A program made the position numbers and the translations under genes. A stretch of 64,000 nt of DNA, from contig NZ_QUEE01000014.1 in the NCBI RefSeq assembly GCF_003477885.1, forward strand, positions 76,577-140,576, written 5' to 3'. Numbering within the stretch: the first letter of the stretch is position 1; each line of letters starts with the position of its first letter. Shown here one piece after another: positions 24,723-32,580 of the stretch. The DNA comes from Lachnotalea sp. AF33-28 (GTDB lineage: Bacteria > Bacillota > Clostridia > Lachnospirales > Lachnospiraceae). The notes under the pieces are model-generated. The model worked only from the letters and a program-made list of their open reading frames with translations, was not told the origin of the DNA and made no database searches.

Positions 24723-25706
24723 TTAGAATCCATATGAATCCGCAACATATAAAGGCAGAATACAGGAAGCGCCGGCCAAATCCAGACGTCCCGCATCTTT
24801 TAAATTCCGGCCGTCCCACAGATAGCCGCGCACCTCGTTCTCCTTCTGGCAGGCTGCCAGCAGTACAGGCATGCCGGCCAGTTCCTTTAGATGCCTGGGC
24901 CAGCAGCCCGTTTTCCACTCGCCGACACGTCTAAACCCCTTCTCCAGGCGAAAGGCGCTGACCGTGTCCGGACCCCGGTTGGCGGTCATAACCGTGCCGT
25001 CTTCCATAATACACGCGGCCGATGGATAATTTTCAGCAGCACCGGCCGATGAACGGATTTTATCCACACATTCCCACCGGTCTCCTTCCTTTATCCACAG
25101 AGAGAGGAAACTGTCCAGCTCATCCAGCACGAGCAGCCGGCCATCCGCAAGAGGCCTGATCATCCTCGGCCCGCTGCCGGGTGCAAACGAAAGAGGCGCC
25201 TCCTGTTTCATAGGCAGTCCCTCCTGAAGCTTCCAGCGGTATACGGAATCGTTTCCCAGGTCCGCCATAAAGGCCCATCCTTCCGTCCCGCCTATGAGCG
25301 ACACCCAATGGGCATGGGCCCCGTCCCCGCCGTCCGGATGCCAGTGCCACAGGAGCCGCTCAAGATCCGGACTCACCGCAAAAAAGTCACCGCTGTTATA
25401 GCAGCTTCCATATACCGCCTGTCCTGAAGACGTCAGATGACACAGCCCTCTTCCCGGCGTCTCCATGACTTTTCCGCTTCTTAAATTTCCCTGTTCATCC
25501 GTAAAAATTGAATGGATACAAGCTTTATCCTCCTGCTCTGCGACTGTATAAATGCAGTCCGTTCCACGACAGGCAAAAGTCGGGTTATCCCCCTGACGCA
25601 GGGCGGACAGCTTTTCTATCTCCCCGTCTTCGGTTACAGAACACAGGACGATGTCCTCCCCGCCGTCCGCGCCGCTGCCAGTCATTAGCACTTTTAATTT
25701 TTCCAT
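24723..25706 (-). CDS. Lactonase-family seven-bladed propeller protein (6-phosphogluconolactonase type)
   Basis: 327 aa. Blade-like repeats with the family words GDNPTFACRGTDCIYTVAE, GDGAHAHWVSLIGGTEGW, FMADLGNDSVYRW, GSGPRMIRPLADGRLLVLDE, YPSAACIMEDGTVMTANRGP and GCWPRHLKELAGM follow the order seen in the lactonase/Pgl (YkgB) family, including the His and Arg/Glu residues near the central cavity. No signal peptide. Whether it opens 6-phosphogluconolactone or another sugar lactone is not decided. A family C repeat array lies upstream of its start. Confidence 0.85.
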   Translation of the reverse strand: MEKLKVLMTGSGADGGEDIVLCSVTEDGEIEKLSALRQGDNPTFACRGTDCIYTVAEQEDKACIHSIFTDEQGNLRSGKVMETPGRGLCHLTSSGQAVYGSCYNSGDFFAVSPDLERLLWHWHPDGGDGAHAHWVSLIGGTEGWAFMADLGNDSVYRWKLQEGLPMKQEAPLSFAPGSGPRMIRPLADGRLLVLDELDSFLSLWIKEGDRWECVDKIRSSAGAAENYPSAACIMEDGTVMTANRGPDTVSAFRLEKGFRRVGEWKTGCWPRHLKELAGMPVLLAACQKENEVRGYLWDGRNLKDAGRLDLAGASCILPLYVADSYGF

Positions 25707-25769
25707 CTTGCCGGTTCCTTTCTTTATGCGGACGGAGTTCCCCCCTGCCGCTTACCAAGTCTGTGAAAA

Positions 25770-25956
25770 AGAATCCCGCTCGCGGGATTCTCCGCCTGCG
25801 GCGGGTCGCTTTAGCGACATAATACCTTCCCGCCGCAGTGCGATCCTTGCGGAGCATTTTTGTTCAATAGGCCGTATTTTCCTATTGAATAAATAAGAAT
25901 CCCGCTCGCGGGATTCTCCGCCTGCGGCGGGTCGCTTTCGCGACAGAATACCTTGA
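25770..25956 (+). repeat. Structured repeat, family C copies 1 and 2 (tandem)
   Basis: Copy 1 (25770-25894): hairpin GAATCCCGCTCGCGGGATTC, a larger stem CTCCGC...GCGGAG enclosing CTGCGGCGGG...CCCGCCGCAG, an inner GTCGC-TTTA-GCGAC, and an end hairpin ATTCAATAGG...CCTATTGAAT. Copy 2 (25896-25956) repeats the first ~60 bases and then diverges. A third full copy is at 52023-52147. No credible gene in the 360-base gap between the lactonase and amidohydrolase genes; this array fills most of it and the rest (25957-26066) shows nothing clear. Confidence 0.8.
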
Positions 25957-26066
25957 AACGTCAGAAAACGCGCCATGCACGCGCCGGGCGGTCAGTTTCT
26001 CCTGCACCCGGCGCTTTGTGTAATGACACGTTTTATTACAATATGTCCTTAAGCCGACATTCCCCT

Positions 26067-27245
26067 TCACCTGCTAAGGCATGGGGTTTCCCCGCTTATT
26101 TTATTTAGCAGCTCCCCGTCTATCATTGTATAGAGCACATTGGTGGAAACTTCAAAGGGCGATCCGTCCGTGATGACAAGATCCGCATCCTTGCCAGCCT
26201 CCAGCGATCCCACGCGGTCCTCTATGCCGATATGCTTTGCCGGGTTGATAGTGATGGCCCGGAGGGCGTCAAAAGGATCCATGCCGGACTTCACAGCCAG
26301 TCCTGCGCAGAGCGGCAGATACTGCTGGGGAATCACAGGTGAATCGGTAATGATGGATACCTGGCAGCCGGCCTTCGCCAGAATGCCGGGGGTTTGAAAG
26401 GTTTTATTGCGGAGCTCAAATTTCGTGGCATGTCCCAGAGACGGGCCAACCGCCAGCGGCACCTGTTCTTTCTTCAGTTCCTCCACGATCAGGTGGCCTT
26501 CCGTGCAGTGCTCAAGGGTGATATCCAGATCAAATTCGCGCGCGATCCTAAGAGCGGTGAAGATATCATCCGCCCTGTGAGCATGTGCCTTTAAAGGGAT
26601 CTCCCGGTTCAGCACAGGGAGCAGCGCCTCCATCTTCATATCGAAAGCAGGGCGCTTCAGCACATCATCGCCTGCGGCTTCTTTCCTGGCCTGATAGTCC
26701 TTGGCCTTAAAAAGCATTTCCCTAAGCTTGGCCGCTGTGGACATGCGGGCATAGTTATTCTTATCCTTATAGCATCTCTTAGGATTCTCTCCGAACGCGC
26801 ATTTCATCGCCACAGGATTCTTCACAACCATATCGTCCACGCGTTTTCCCACCGTCTTGACCGCCACAAAGGTGCCGCCCAGCACATTGGCGCTGCCGGG
26901 GCCGGTAGCCACACAGGTCACACCTGCCTCCGCGGCCATACGGAAGGTCGGGTCCATAGGATTTAAGCTGTCGATGCCGCGCAGATGGGATGCCACAATA
27001 TCGTTGGCCTCATTGTAGTCCTGACCCTCAAAGCCGATACCGTATCCGTCCAGTCCCAGATGGCAGTGCGCTTCCACAAACCCCGGATACACCTGCAGCC
27101 CCTCTACGTCAATGATCTTCGCATCCTCGGGTATGCTAAGGCCGCATCCGATGGCTTTGATCTTTCCTTCCTCCACTAGAATGTCTGCCACATAGGGCTC
27201 TTCTTTTACAGCGTCGTGAATCAACCCGTTTTTTATACAGTACAT
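26067..27245 (-). CDS. Metal-dependent amidohydrolase (imidazolonepropionase-like)
   Basis: 392 aa. The metal motif HCHLG (in YPGFVEAHCHLGLDG, ~58-62), histidines in LKAHAHRADDI and TLEHCTEGH, and the aspartate in SIITDSPVIP are in the usual amidohydrolase order, and the C-terminal motif VGSLEAGKDADLVI is typical. It probably hydrolyses a cyclic or linear amide in the cytosol; a Zn-bridging lysine is not evident. AAAGGAG precedes the start at 27245. Downstream of it lies the family C repeat array; the upstream neighbour is the CoA-disulfide-reductase-like gene on the same strand, 70 nt away. Confidence 0.88.
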   Translation of the reverse strand: MYCIKNGLIHDAVKEEPYVADILVEEGKIKAIGCGLSIPEDAKIIDVEGLQVYPGFVEAHCHLGLDGYGIGFEGQDYNEANDIVASHLRGIDSLNPMDPTFRMAAEAGVTCVATGPGSANVLGGTFVAVKTVGKRVDDMVVKNPVAMKCAFGENPKRCYKDKNNYARMSTAAKLREMLFKAKDYQARKEAAGDDVLKRPAFDMKMEALLPVLNREIPLKAHAHRADDIFTALRIAREFDLDITLEHCTEGHLIVEELKKEQVPLAVGPSLGHATKFELRNKTFQTPGILAKAGCQVSIITDSPVIPQQYLPLCAGLAVKSGMDPFDALRAITINPAKHIGIEDRVGSLEAGKDADLVITDGSPFEVSTNVLYTMIDGELLNKISGETPCLSR

Positions 27246-27315
27246 ATCTGTCCTCTCCTTTACCCATCCTCCGGCCGCCGGTCAGCGCCGGGGTTTTGCT
27301 ACTATATTACCAGAT

Positions 27316-29004
27316 TTACGGTGAAAGGGGTAGTGTTTTTCCCTCGTATACGGTTTTATCCTCGGACATCAGGCTGTAGGTGCGGTATCCTCCGCTTAAA
27401 TTTCGCACCGAAAACCCATTCTGTAAAAGAATGCGTGCCGCGATATATCCTCTTAAACCCACGCGGCAGGTGACATAGACGGTTTTCTTCCTGTCCAGCT
27501 CCGAAAGCCGGCCGCGCAGTTCATCCAGCGGCAGGTTGACAAAACCGGGCACGGTATTGGCCCGCGCCTCCTGCGGTGTGCTGACATCCAGAAATACGGA
27601 TTCTTCCGGATTAAGCCCCGCAATCTCCTCCGCGTAAAAGACCGGCATATCCCCTTTCAGGATGTTGGCTGCCGTAAATCCAAGCATATTGACCGGGTCC
27701 TTAGCAGAGGAATAAGGGGGCGCATAGCACAGTTCCATCTCCTCCAGATCGTAAACGGTGCCGGACAGCCGCATAACCGCTGCAATCACGTCAATGCGTT
27801 TATCCACACCTTCCTGTCCCACAGCCTGTGCCCCCAGTATCTTCCCATCCCCGTCAAACAGCAGCTTCATGGATATCTGGGACGCGCCGGGATAATAGGA
27901 AGCATGGGACATGGGATGCACATAAGTTTTACGGTACGGGATGCCAGCCGCCTTCAGCTGCTTTTCATTCAGGCCAGTGGAAGCCGCAGTCAGATCAAAG
28001 ACTTTCAGCACCGAACTGCCCTGCACGCCTGCCCCGATGGTCTTTTTTGCTCCCAATACATTCTCCGCCGCAATGCGCCCCTGACGGTTCGCGGGACCGG
28101 CCAGGGGAATCAGGCATTTTTCATGGCTGACCAGGCTGCGGACACTGACCGCATCTCCCACCGCATAGATATCTGGGTCCGATGTTTCATAATATTCGTT
28201 GACAGCGATGCTTCCTCCGACATCCAGCTCTAGTCCGGCCGCTTCGGCCAGACCGGACTCCGGCTTCACTCCCATGCTCAAAAGGATCAGCCCCGCGCTC
28301 ACACGGTTCCCGTCCGTGAGCACAGCCGTCATCCCGCCGTCGGCATCCCTGCTGATGGCCGCGAGACCGGCTTTCAGCCGGACACTGACGCCGTGCTCCG
28401 CCAGATGGCGGTGTATGAGGTTGGCCATCTCGCGGTCCAGGGAGGCGGCCGCCTGATCCGCAAATTCCGCAACCGTCACCGCAAGCCCCCGGCGCTTTAA
28501 ATTTTCCGCCATCTCAATGCCGATAAAACCGCCGCCCACAACCAGCGCTTCTGTCACGCCGTTGTCTCTTATATAACTGTCGATCGCCAGTGTATCAGGA
28601 ACGCCCCGCAGGGTGAATACCCCCGGCAGGTCCGCCCCGGTAAGGTCCGGCCGCCTCGGAGCGGCTCCCGGCGACAGGATCAGCTTATCATAGCTTTCCT
28701 CATATAAATCTCCGGTCTCACGGTTTCTGACTGTCAGCCGCTTTTTATTCCGGTCAATGGAAAGCACCTTGTTTTGGGTGCGCACATCGATCTGGAACCG
28801 TTCCCTTAAAAGCTCCAGCTCCGTCACCAGCAGTTCATCCCTGTTCTCGATCACGCCTCCCACATAATAGGGAAGTCCGCAGTTGGCATAGGAGATAAAT
28901 TTCCCCTTTTCCAACAGCACGATCTTTGCTCCCTCATCCAGCCTGCGAAGCCGCGTCGCCGCGCTGGCGCCTCCTGCCACTCCTCCGACAATACAAATCT
29001 TCAT
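27316..29004 (-). CDS. CoA-disulfide reductase-like flavoprotein with rhodanese domain
   Basis: 562 aa: FAD/NAD(P)H-disulfide oxidoreductase domains (~1-320) with FAD motif VGGVAGGASAATRLRRL, the single redox cysteine C42 in ISYANCGLPYY, the NADPH motif VVGGGFIGIEMAENL and FAD motif DIYAVGDAVSV; a dimerisation domain (~325-450); and a C-terminal rhodanese domain (~465-555) with Cys in VYVTCRVGLRG. This layout matches the CoADR-Rhd group, which reduces CoA disulfide, polysulfide or persulfides. It probably serves redox or sulfur defence in an anaerobe. Confidence 0.92.
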   Translation of the reverse strand: MKICIVGGVAGGASAATRLRRLDEGAKIVLLEKGKFISYANCGLPYYVGGVIENRDELLVTELELLRERFQIDVRTQNKVLSIDRNKKRLTVRNRETGDLYEESYDKLILSPGAAPRRPDLTGADLPGVFTLRGVPDTLAIDSYIRDNGVTEALVVGGGFIGIEMAENLKRRGLAVTVAEFADQAAASLDREMANLIHRHLAEHGVSVRLKAGLAAISRDADGGMTAVLTDGNRVSAGLILLSMGVKPESGLAEAAGLELDVGGSIAVNEYYETSDPDIYAVGDAVSVRSLVSHEKCLIPLAGPANRQGRIAAENVLGAKKTIGAGVQGSSVLKVFDLTAASTGLNEKQLKAAGIPYRKTYVHPMSHASYYPGASQISMKLLFDGDGKILGAQAVGQEGVDKRIDVIAAVMRLSGTVYDLEEMELCYAPPYSSAKDPVNMLGFTAANILKGDMPVFYAEEIAGLNPEESVFLDVSTPQEARANTVPGFVNLPLDELRGRLSELDRKKTVYVTCRVGLRGYIAARILLQNGFSVRNLSGGYRTYSLMSEDKTVYEGKTLPLSP

Positions 29005-29122
29005 AACCGGTCACCTCTCCTTTGCTATTTTTATTTCGCTGTACCACTTCGCTTATGTTTTCAATTATAGCGTAGCTGCGGGCAAAGATACGTGACTAAG
29101 TTACAATAGGCCGGAAATGTCA

Positions 29123-29773
29123 CTACTCATAATGTTTGGATGCAATTCCTCCGGCTCTCCAGAGCATCAGCGCCAGCAGCACCGCAGCGCCAGTATAAAA
29201 TTTCCAGCCGAAATCACCGTTTTTGTTGATCCCTGTCAACAGTATCACCGTGGGCAGAAACGCTGCGAACATCCGAAAGCTTTTGATCCGCTCTGAGAAC
29301 AGAAGATAAAAGAATGTGAACATGACCGGGACAAATACAGCGGCTTCCAGAAAGAAGACCGGATCGGACGCAGACAGGTTCATGGAAAAATAGCCGTGTG
29401 AAGAAGCCACGCAGAATTTGGCCATCAGCGCTTCACCGGCCCTGGCGGCCGCCATCATAAACAGAAGCTCCCCGGCCCCTGCCGGCAATTTCGCCAGCAT
29501 GACCTTCCAATAAGGAACCCCGGTCAGTCTTTCCATAAAATAGCTGTCTTTGCTGAAATAGGAAACCATATTCCAGGTGGGGTAAAGCATCCCAGCAAAT
29601 GCTCCCAGCGCCAGAAACGTGCTGGATGTCAGAAGCAGCGGCTGCATCCATCCGATTCTGCCGGCACCGGCCGGCAGGACCCACAGCAGGCATAGTAGCA
29701 GCAGGTATCCGATACAGATCCATCCGAGCCTGCGTACCGTTTTCGTGATCTCCCATTTAAGCATTGCCAGCAT
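29123..29773 (-). CDS. ABC transporter membrane subunit
   Basis: 216 aa with six hydrophobic segments (about 15-35, 45-68, 100-115, 135-155, 165-180, 185-203). The ATG at 29773 overlaps the ATPase gene end by 17 bases and has GGAGGTG seven nt upstream. It begins MLAMLKWEITKTVRRLGW, a pattern common to ABC-2-like permeases of YtrC/YtrD and YhcI type. It forms an exporter with the upstream ATPase and is regulated by the YtrA-like GntR protein. Substrate unknown; such systems are often induced by cell-wall antibiotics. Confidence 0.8.
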   Translation of the reverse strand: MLAMLKWEITKTVRRLGWICIGYLLLLCLLWVLPAGAGRIGWMQPLLLTSSTFLALGAFAGMLYPTWNMVSYFSKDSYFMERLTGVPYWKVMLAKLPAGAGELLFMMAAARAGEALMAKFCVASSHGYFSMNLSASDPVFFLEAAVFVPVMFTFFYLLFSERIKSFRMFAAFLPTVILLTGINKNGDFGWKFYTGAAVLLALMLWRAGGIASKHYE

Positions 29774-30455
29774 TGTTTCGCACCTCCAAATAATATTCTT
29801 CCACGGACTTGTGGCATTTTTCGCGGATTTCCTCCGTGCGGAGGCAGAGCGCTTCCCCTCCCTTAAGCAGGATCACATCATCAAACAGCGTCTCCAGATC
29901 CTTCAAAAGGTGTGTGGCCATGATGACCGCTGCGCCCTCAGGTAAGCAGGAAAGCAGAAAATGTTTCAGCTTCTTTTTAAAAGCCGGGTCCATGCCGGAT
30001 GCCGGCTCATCCATCAGATACAGACCAGCTTTTCTGGAAACTGCTAAAATCATGCAGAGCCGCTGCGCCTCGCCGGCGGACAGGTGCCTGATTTTTTTCC
30101 CAGGCTCAATCGAGGACTCCTGCAGCAGCAGCCGTGCCTTATTCACGTCAAAATCCTGATAAAAATTACTGTAAAAGGAAACGGCATCTCTTACCTTCAT
30201 CCAGCCGTAGAACCAGCTGCTGTCCGCCAGATAGGATATGCCGCTCTTTCCCAGGATGCTCTCCTGGCGGATCACCTCCCCGTCATCAGGGGGGATCAGT
30301 CCGGCCATCAGGCGCAGCAGAGTGGTCTTTCCTGTCCCGTTGTCACCGATCAGGCCCACAATGCGCCCTTTCGATACGGTCAGATCCAGATTTTGAAAAA
30401 TATAAGCGCCGCCATAGCCCTTCCGTACTCCCCGCATCTGCAGCAATTCATCCAT
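29757..30455 (-). CDS. ABC transporter ATPase
   Basis: 232 aa. Walker A GDNGTGKTTLLRL (~37-49), the signature in a variant form RHLSAGEAQRLCMIL, Walker B LYLMDEPASGMD (~150-161) and the switch histidine in AAVIMATHLL. The protein resembles YtrB/YxlF/CcmA-like exporters. The start codon overlaps the upstream GntR stop (TAATG). Together with the permease it makes a small drug or peptide export system. Confidence 0.92.
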   Translation of the reverse strand: MDELLQMRGVRKGYGGAYIFQNLDLTVSKGRIVGLIGDNGTGKTTLLRLMAGLIPPDDGEVIRQESILGKSGISYLADSSWFYGWMKVRDAVSFYSNFYQDFDVNKARLLLQESSIEPGKKIRHLSAGEAQRLCMILAVSRKAGLYLMDEPASGMDPAFKKKLKHFLLSCLPEGAAVIMATHLLKDLETLFDDVILLKGGEALCLRTEEIREKCHKSVEEYYLEVRNNAGNA

Positions 30456-30817
30456 TACTCCATTCCCTCCTCATTCAGCGACTGTTCCACCAGTTTTCGT
30501 ATCTGCGCTTTGGTGAGCCCACAGTTTCTCATTCTCGCCACAAATTCCGCGGCCTGAACCGCTACCATCTGCCGGCGCAGGTTTTCCTGCATGCCATGGT
30601 TCACAAAGCTTCCCACGCCTTTTCTGGCATAGATAACGCCTTCAAGCTCCAGCTGCTGCAGCGCTCTCTGCACCGTCAGGGGCGAGACCTCATAGAGGAT
30701 GGAATACTCCCTCACGGAGAACAGCTTATCTCCCGGGCACAATGCCCCCTTTAGGATCTGTTGTTTGATATCCGTCGCGATCTGCAGGTAGATCGGTGTA
30801 TCGGTCTGAAATTCCAT
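30455..30817 (-). CDS. GntR-family regulator, YtrA type
   Basis: 120 aa, only the winged helix-turn-helix plus a short C-terminal dimerisation helix pair, which is the YtrA form. Visible: PIYLQIATDIKQQILKGALC, then VREYSILYEVSPLTVQRALQ and GVIYARKGVGSFV. YtrA proteins repress an ABC transporter operon that they head, exactly this arrangement. GAGGTG precedes the ATG. It is co-translated with the ATPase. Confidence 0.92.
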   Translation of the reverse strand: MEFQTDTPIYLQIATDIKQQILKGALCPGDKLFSVREYSILYEVSPLTVQRALQQLELEGVIYARKGVGSFVNHGMQENLRRQMVAVQAAEFVARMRNCGLTKAQIRKLVEQSLNEEGME

Positions 30818-30896
30818 TTTTCACCTCTATTCTGTATTACTTATGTATAACAGTATATATGTAAATATATGCTGTGTCAATCTCTTTAGTAATCAA

Positions 30897-31098
30897 GTTA
30901 CAATTCACGGCTGCCGGTCAAGCAGCGTATGACAGACCAGAGTATGGTCCTCATTGGGATCCCTTGAAGCCCGCCGGTTCTTTTGCTGCGTAGTTTGCAG
31001 CATTAGAACCGCTGCGCGCTTCACGGAGCGAGAGCGTGTCCCAATGAGAACCATACTCTGGTCTGTCATACGCGGGAAGTTTACGGCAGCTGTGAATA
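30897..31098 (+). repeat. Palindromic repeat, family D, with a 145-bp palindrome nested inside
   Basis: Outer element: GTTACAATTCACGGCTGCCG...AAGCAGC (30897-30926) and GCGGGAAGTTTACGGCAGCT...GAATA (31072-31098), matching the flanks of the 11409 copy. Inside, 30927-31071 has inverse ends of ~33 bp that begin GTATGACAGACCAGAGTATG, with one mismatch, and an inner GCTGC-GTAGTTT-GCAGC. The 380-base gap between the GntR gene and the MGMT-like gene holds this and no gene. Confidence 0.8.
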
Positions 31099-31197
31099 GG
31101 AACTTTTTAAACTGTCTCATTGCATGAACTGCCAGAATGGTATATGCTGAAACCAGATTTAAATTCAGATGGGAATGCAAACGCGGAGGTACAGGAT

Positions 31198-31689
31198 ATG
31201 GCAAACGAAGATAAGAAAGATTTTAATGAAATGCTTAGGCGGGACAACGGCATGCCGAAAATACAAATCGTGACGGACGCGGCCACCATTAAAAAGTACG
31301 GCGGCGAACGGATGTATTTCGCCCCGCCCATAGAATATGACCGGATCATGAAGCGGATTCCTGAAGGCCGACTCACCACCGTCGGAGACATCCGTGAATT
31401 GTTCGCGAAAAGAGGCGGCGCGGATTTTACCGATCCGATCACCGCCGGCATCTTTGTGTCCATAGCGGCATGGGCCAGCAGGCAGCGGGCGGAGGATCCG
31501 ACACCTTATTGGAGAACGTTAAAAGCACATGGCGAGCTCAATGCCAAATATCCCGGCGGCATAAAAGCCCAGAAGGCCCTGCTTGAAGCCGAGGGCCATA
31601 CGGTGATCGCCCGGGGACGCACCAACATCCGCTATTATGTAAAGGATTACGAAAAGTGTCTGTTTCCGCTGAATTCCCTGCAGGACTAA
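31198..31689 (+). CDS. MGMT-family (alkyltransferase-like) protein without active-site cysteine motif
   Basis: 163 aa when started at 31198 (MANEDKKDFNEM), where GGAGG lies 8 nt upstream; the ATG at 31120 lacks a site. IMKRIPEGRLTTVGDIRELF resembles the helix-turn-helix region of O6-alkylguanine DNA methyltransferases, and WRTLKAHGELNAKYPGGIKA the segment that follows the active site. The PCHR motif itself is absent; the only cysteine is near the C terminus. So it may bind damaged DNA as ATL proteins do, or have another role. It converges with the AraC gene, the two ends overlapping by four bases. Confidence 0.7.
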   Translation: MANEDKKDFNEMLRRDNGMPKIQIVTDAATIKKYGGERMYFAPPIEYDRIMKRIPEGRLTTVGDIRELFAKRGGADFTDPITAGIFVSIAAWASRQRAEDPTPYWRTLKAHGELNAKYPGGIKAQKALLEAEGHTVIARGRTNIRYYVKDYEKCLFPLNSLQD

Positions 31690-32558
31690 TCCACTATATG
31701 TTTCAGCCTAAACGCCCTGCGGTACTGGCTGGGGGTCATTCCCTCCAGCTCCCGGAATATTTTCATAAAGTATTTTTCGTTGGGAATGCCGCACATCCCG
31801 GCTATCTGCTTTAGCGGCTCATTGGTGGCCACCAGCAGATTCTTGGCAGCCGTAATCCTGGTTTTGTTAATATAAGAGGTCAGGGAACAGCCTGTATGCT
31901 GTTTAAAGATTCTGGAAAAATAGCTGACATTATAGTCATACTGTCCGGCCAGCGCAGCTACGCTGATGGGGCGGTTATAGTGACGCCGGATGTACTCGAT
32001 GCTGCCGATAATGCCTGCCGGGGCCTCTTCGGGAAGCCCGCTTGCCCGCAGGCGGTCATTTGTCAGGCTGAGCGCCAGCAGGCTTAGGGCATAATCGCAG
32101 CGGCAGGAACGCATATAGTTCATGCTCCGCGACAGATCCACCAGCTGCGCAAAGAGCACATTCACCTTTTCCGCAAAGGTGATTTTAAAACATTCCGGAA
32201 TCAAATAGCGCTCTGGCAAATCCGCTCCGTGTTCGAATGCTTTGCCGGCCGGATTCGCCAGATTTTCAACGGTATAGTCCGGATCATCGACCGTAAAATG
32301 AACCCAGTCGTAGGAAAGCCTGCCCGTGCTCGGCCGGCTGCCGCAGTGGTTCTTACCCGCAAGCAGCAGCACCGCATGTCCCGGACCCGCATCATAGGAT
32401 CTTCCGTCCGTTGTGATATGCAGCACGCCGGCCTTTACCACAATCAGCACAAAGGTATCCAGATTTCTTCTAGGATGCACAAATCCGCCGCTGCTTTCCA
32501 GAGTGCCGCAGGATACATGCCTTAGCGGATATCCTGCATTTGAAATAAGCACATACAT
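31686..32558 (-). CDS. AraC-family transcriptional regulator
   Basis: 290 aa: cupin sensor domain (~10-160) and a C-terminal pair of helix-turn-helix motifs (~185-285) with YFSRIFKQHTGCSLTSYINK and IAGMCGIPNEKYFMKIFREL followed by GMTPSQYRRAF. All AraC landmarks are intact. It lies 22 nt downstream of the GH127 gene on the same strand, so it probably senses a sugar released by that enzyme and acts on this operon. Confidence 0.92.
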   Translation of the reverse strand: MYVLISNAGYPLRHVSCGTLESSGGFVHPRRNLDTFVLIVVKAGVLHITTDGRSYDAGPGHAVLLLAGKNHCGSRPSTGRLSYDWVHFTVDDPDYTVENLANPAGKAFEHGADLPERYLIPECFKITFAEKVNVLFAQLVDLSRSMNYMRSCRCDYALSLLALSLTNDRLRASGLPEEAPAGIIGSIEYIRRHYNRPISVAALAGQYDYNVSYFSRIFKQHTGCSLTSYINKTRITAAKNLLVATNEPLKQIAGMCGIPNEKYFMKIFRELEGMTPSQYRRAFRLKHIVD

Positions 32559-32580
32559 GCTTTCCCCGCCTTTCTTAGGA

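Noticed and set aside
25585..26070. Several 60-90 codon frames rich in Arg and Gly over the family C array
   Set aside because: The same peptide words recur wherever the DNA repeat occurs (also at 52 kb), on account of the repeat and not of coding selection.
30905..31204. A 99-codon minus-strand frame over the nested palindrome
   Set aside because: It runs through the hairpin arms, lacks a ribosome site and overlaps the start of the MGMT-like gene.
31198..31689. Functional O6-methylguanine-DNA methyltransferase
   Set aside because: The acceptor cysteine motif PCHR is absent, so direct alkyl transfer is not supported.
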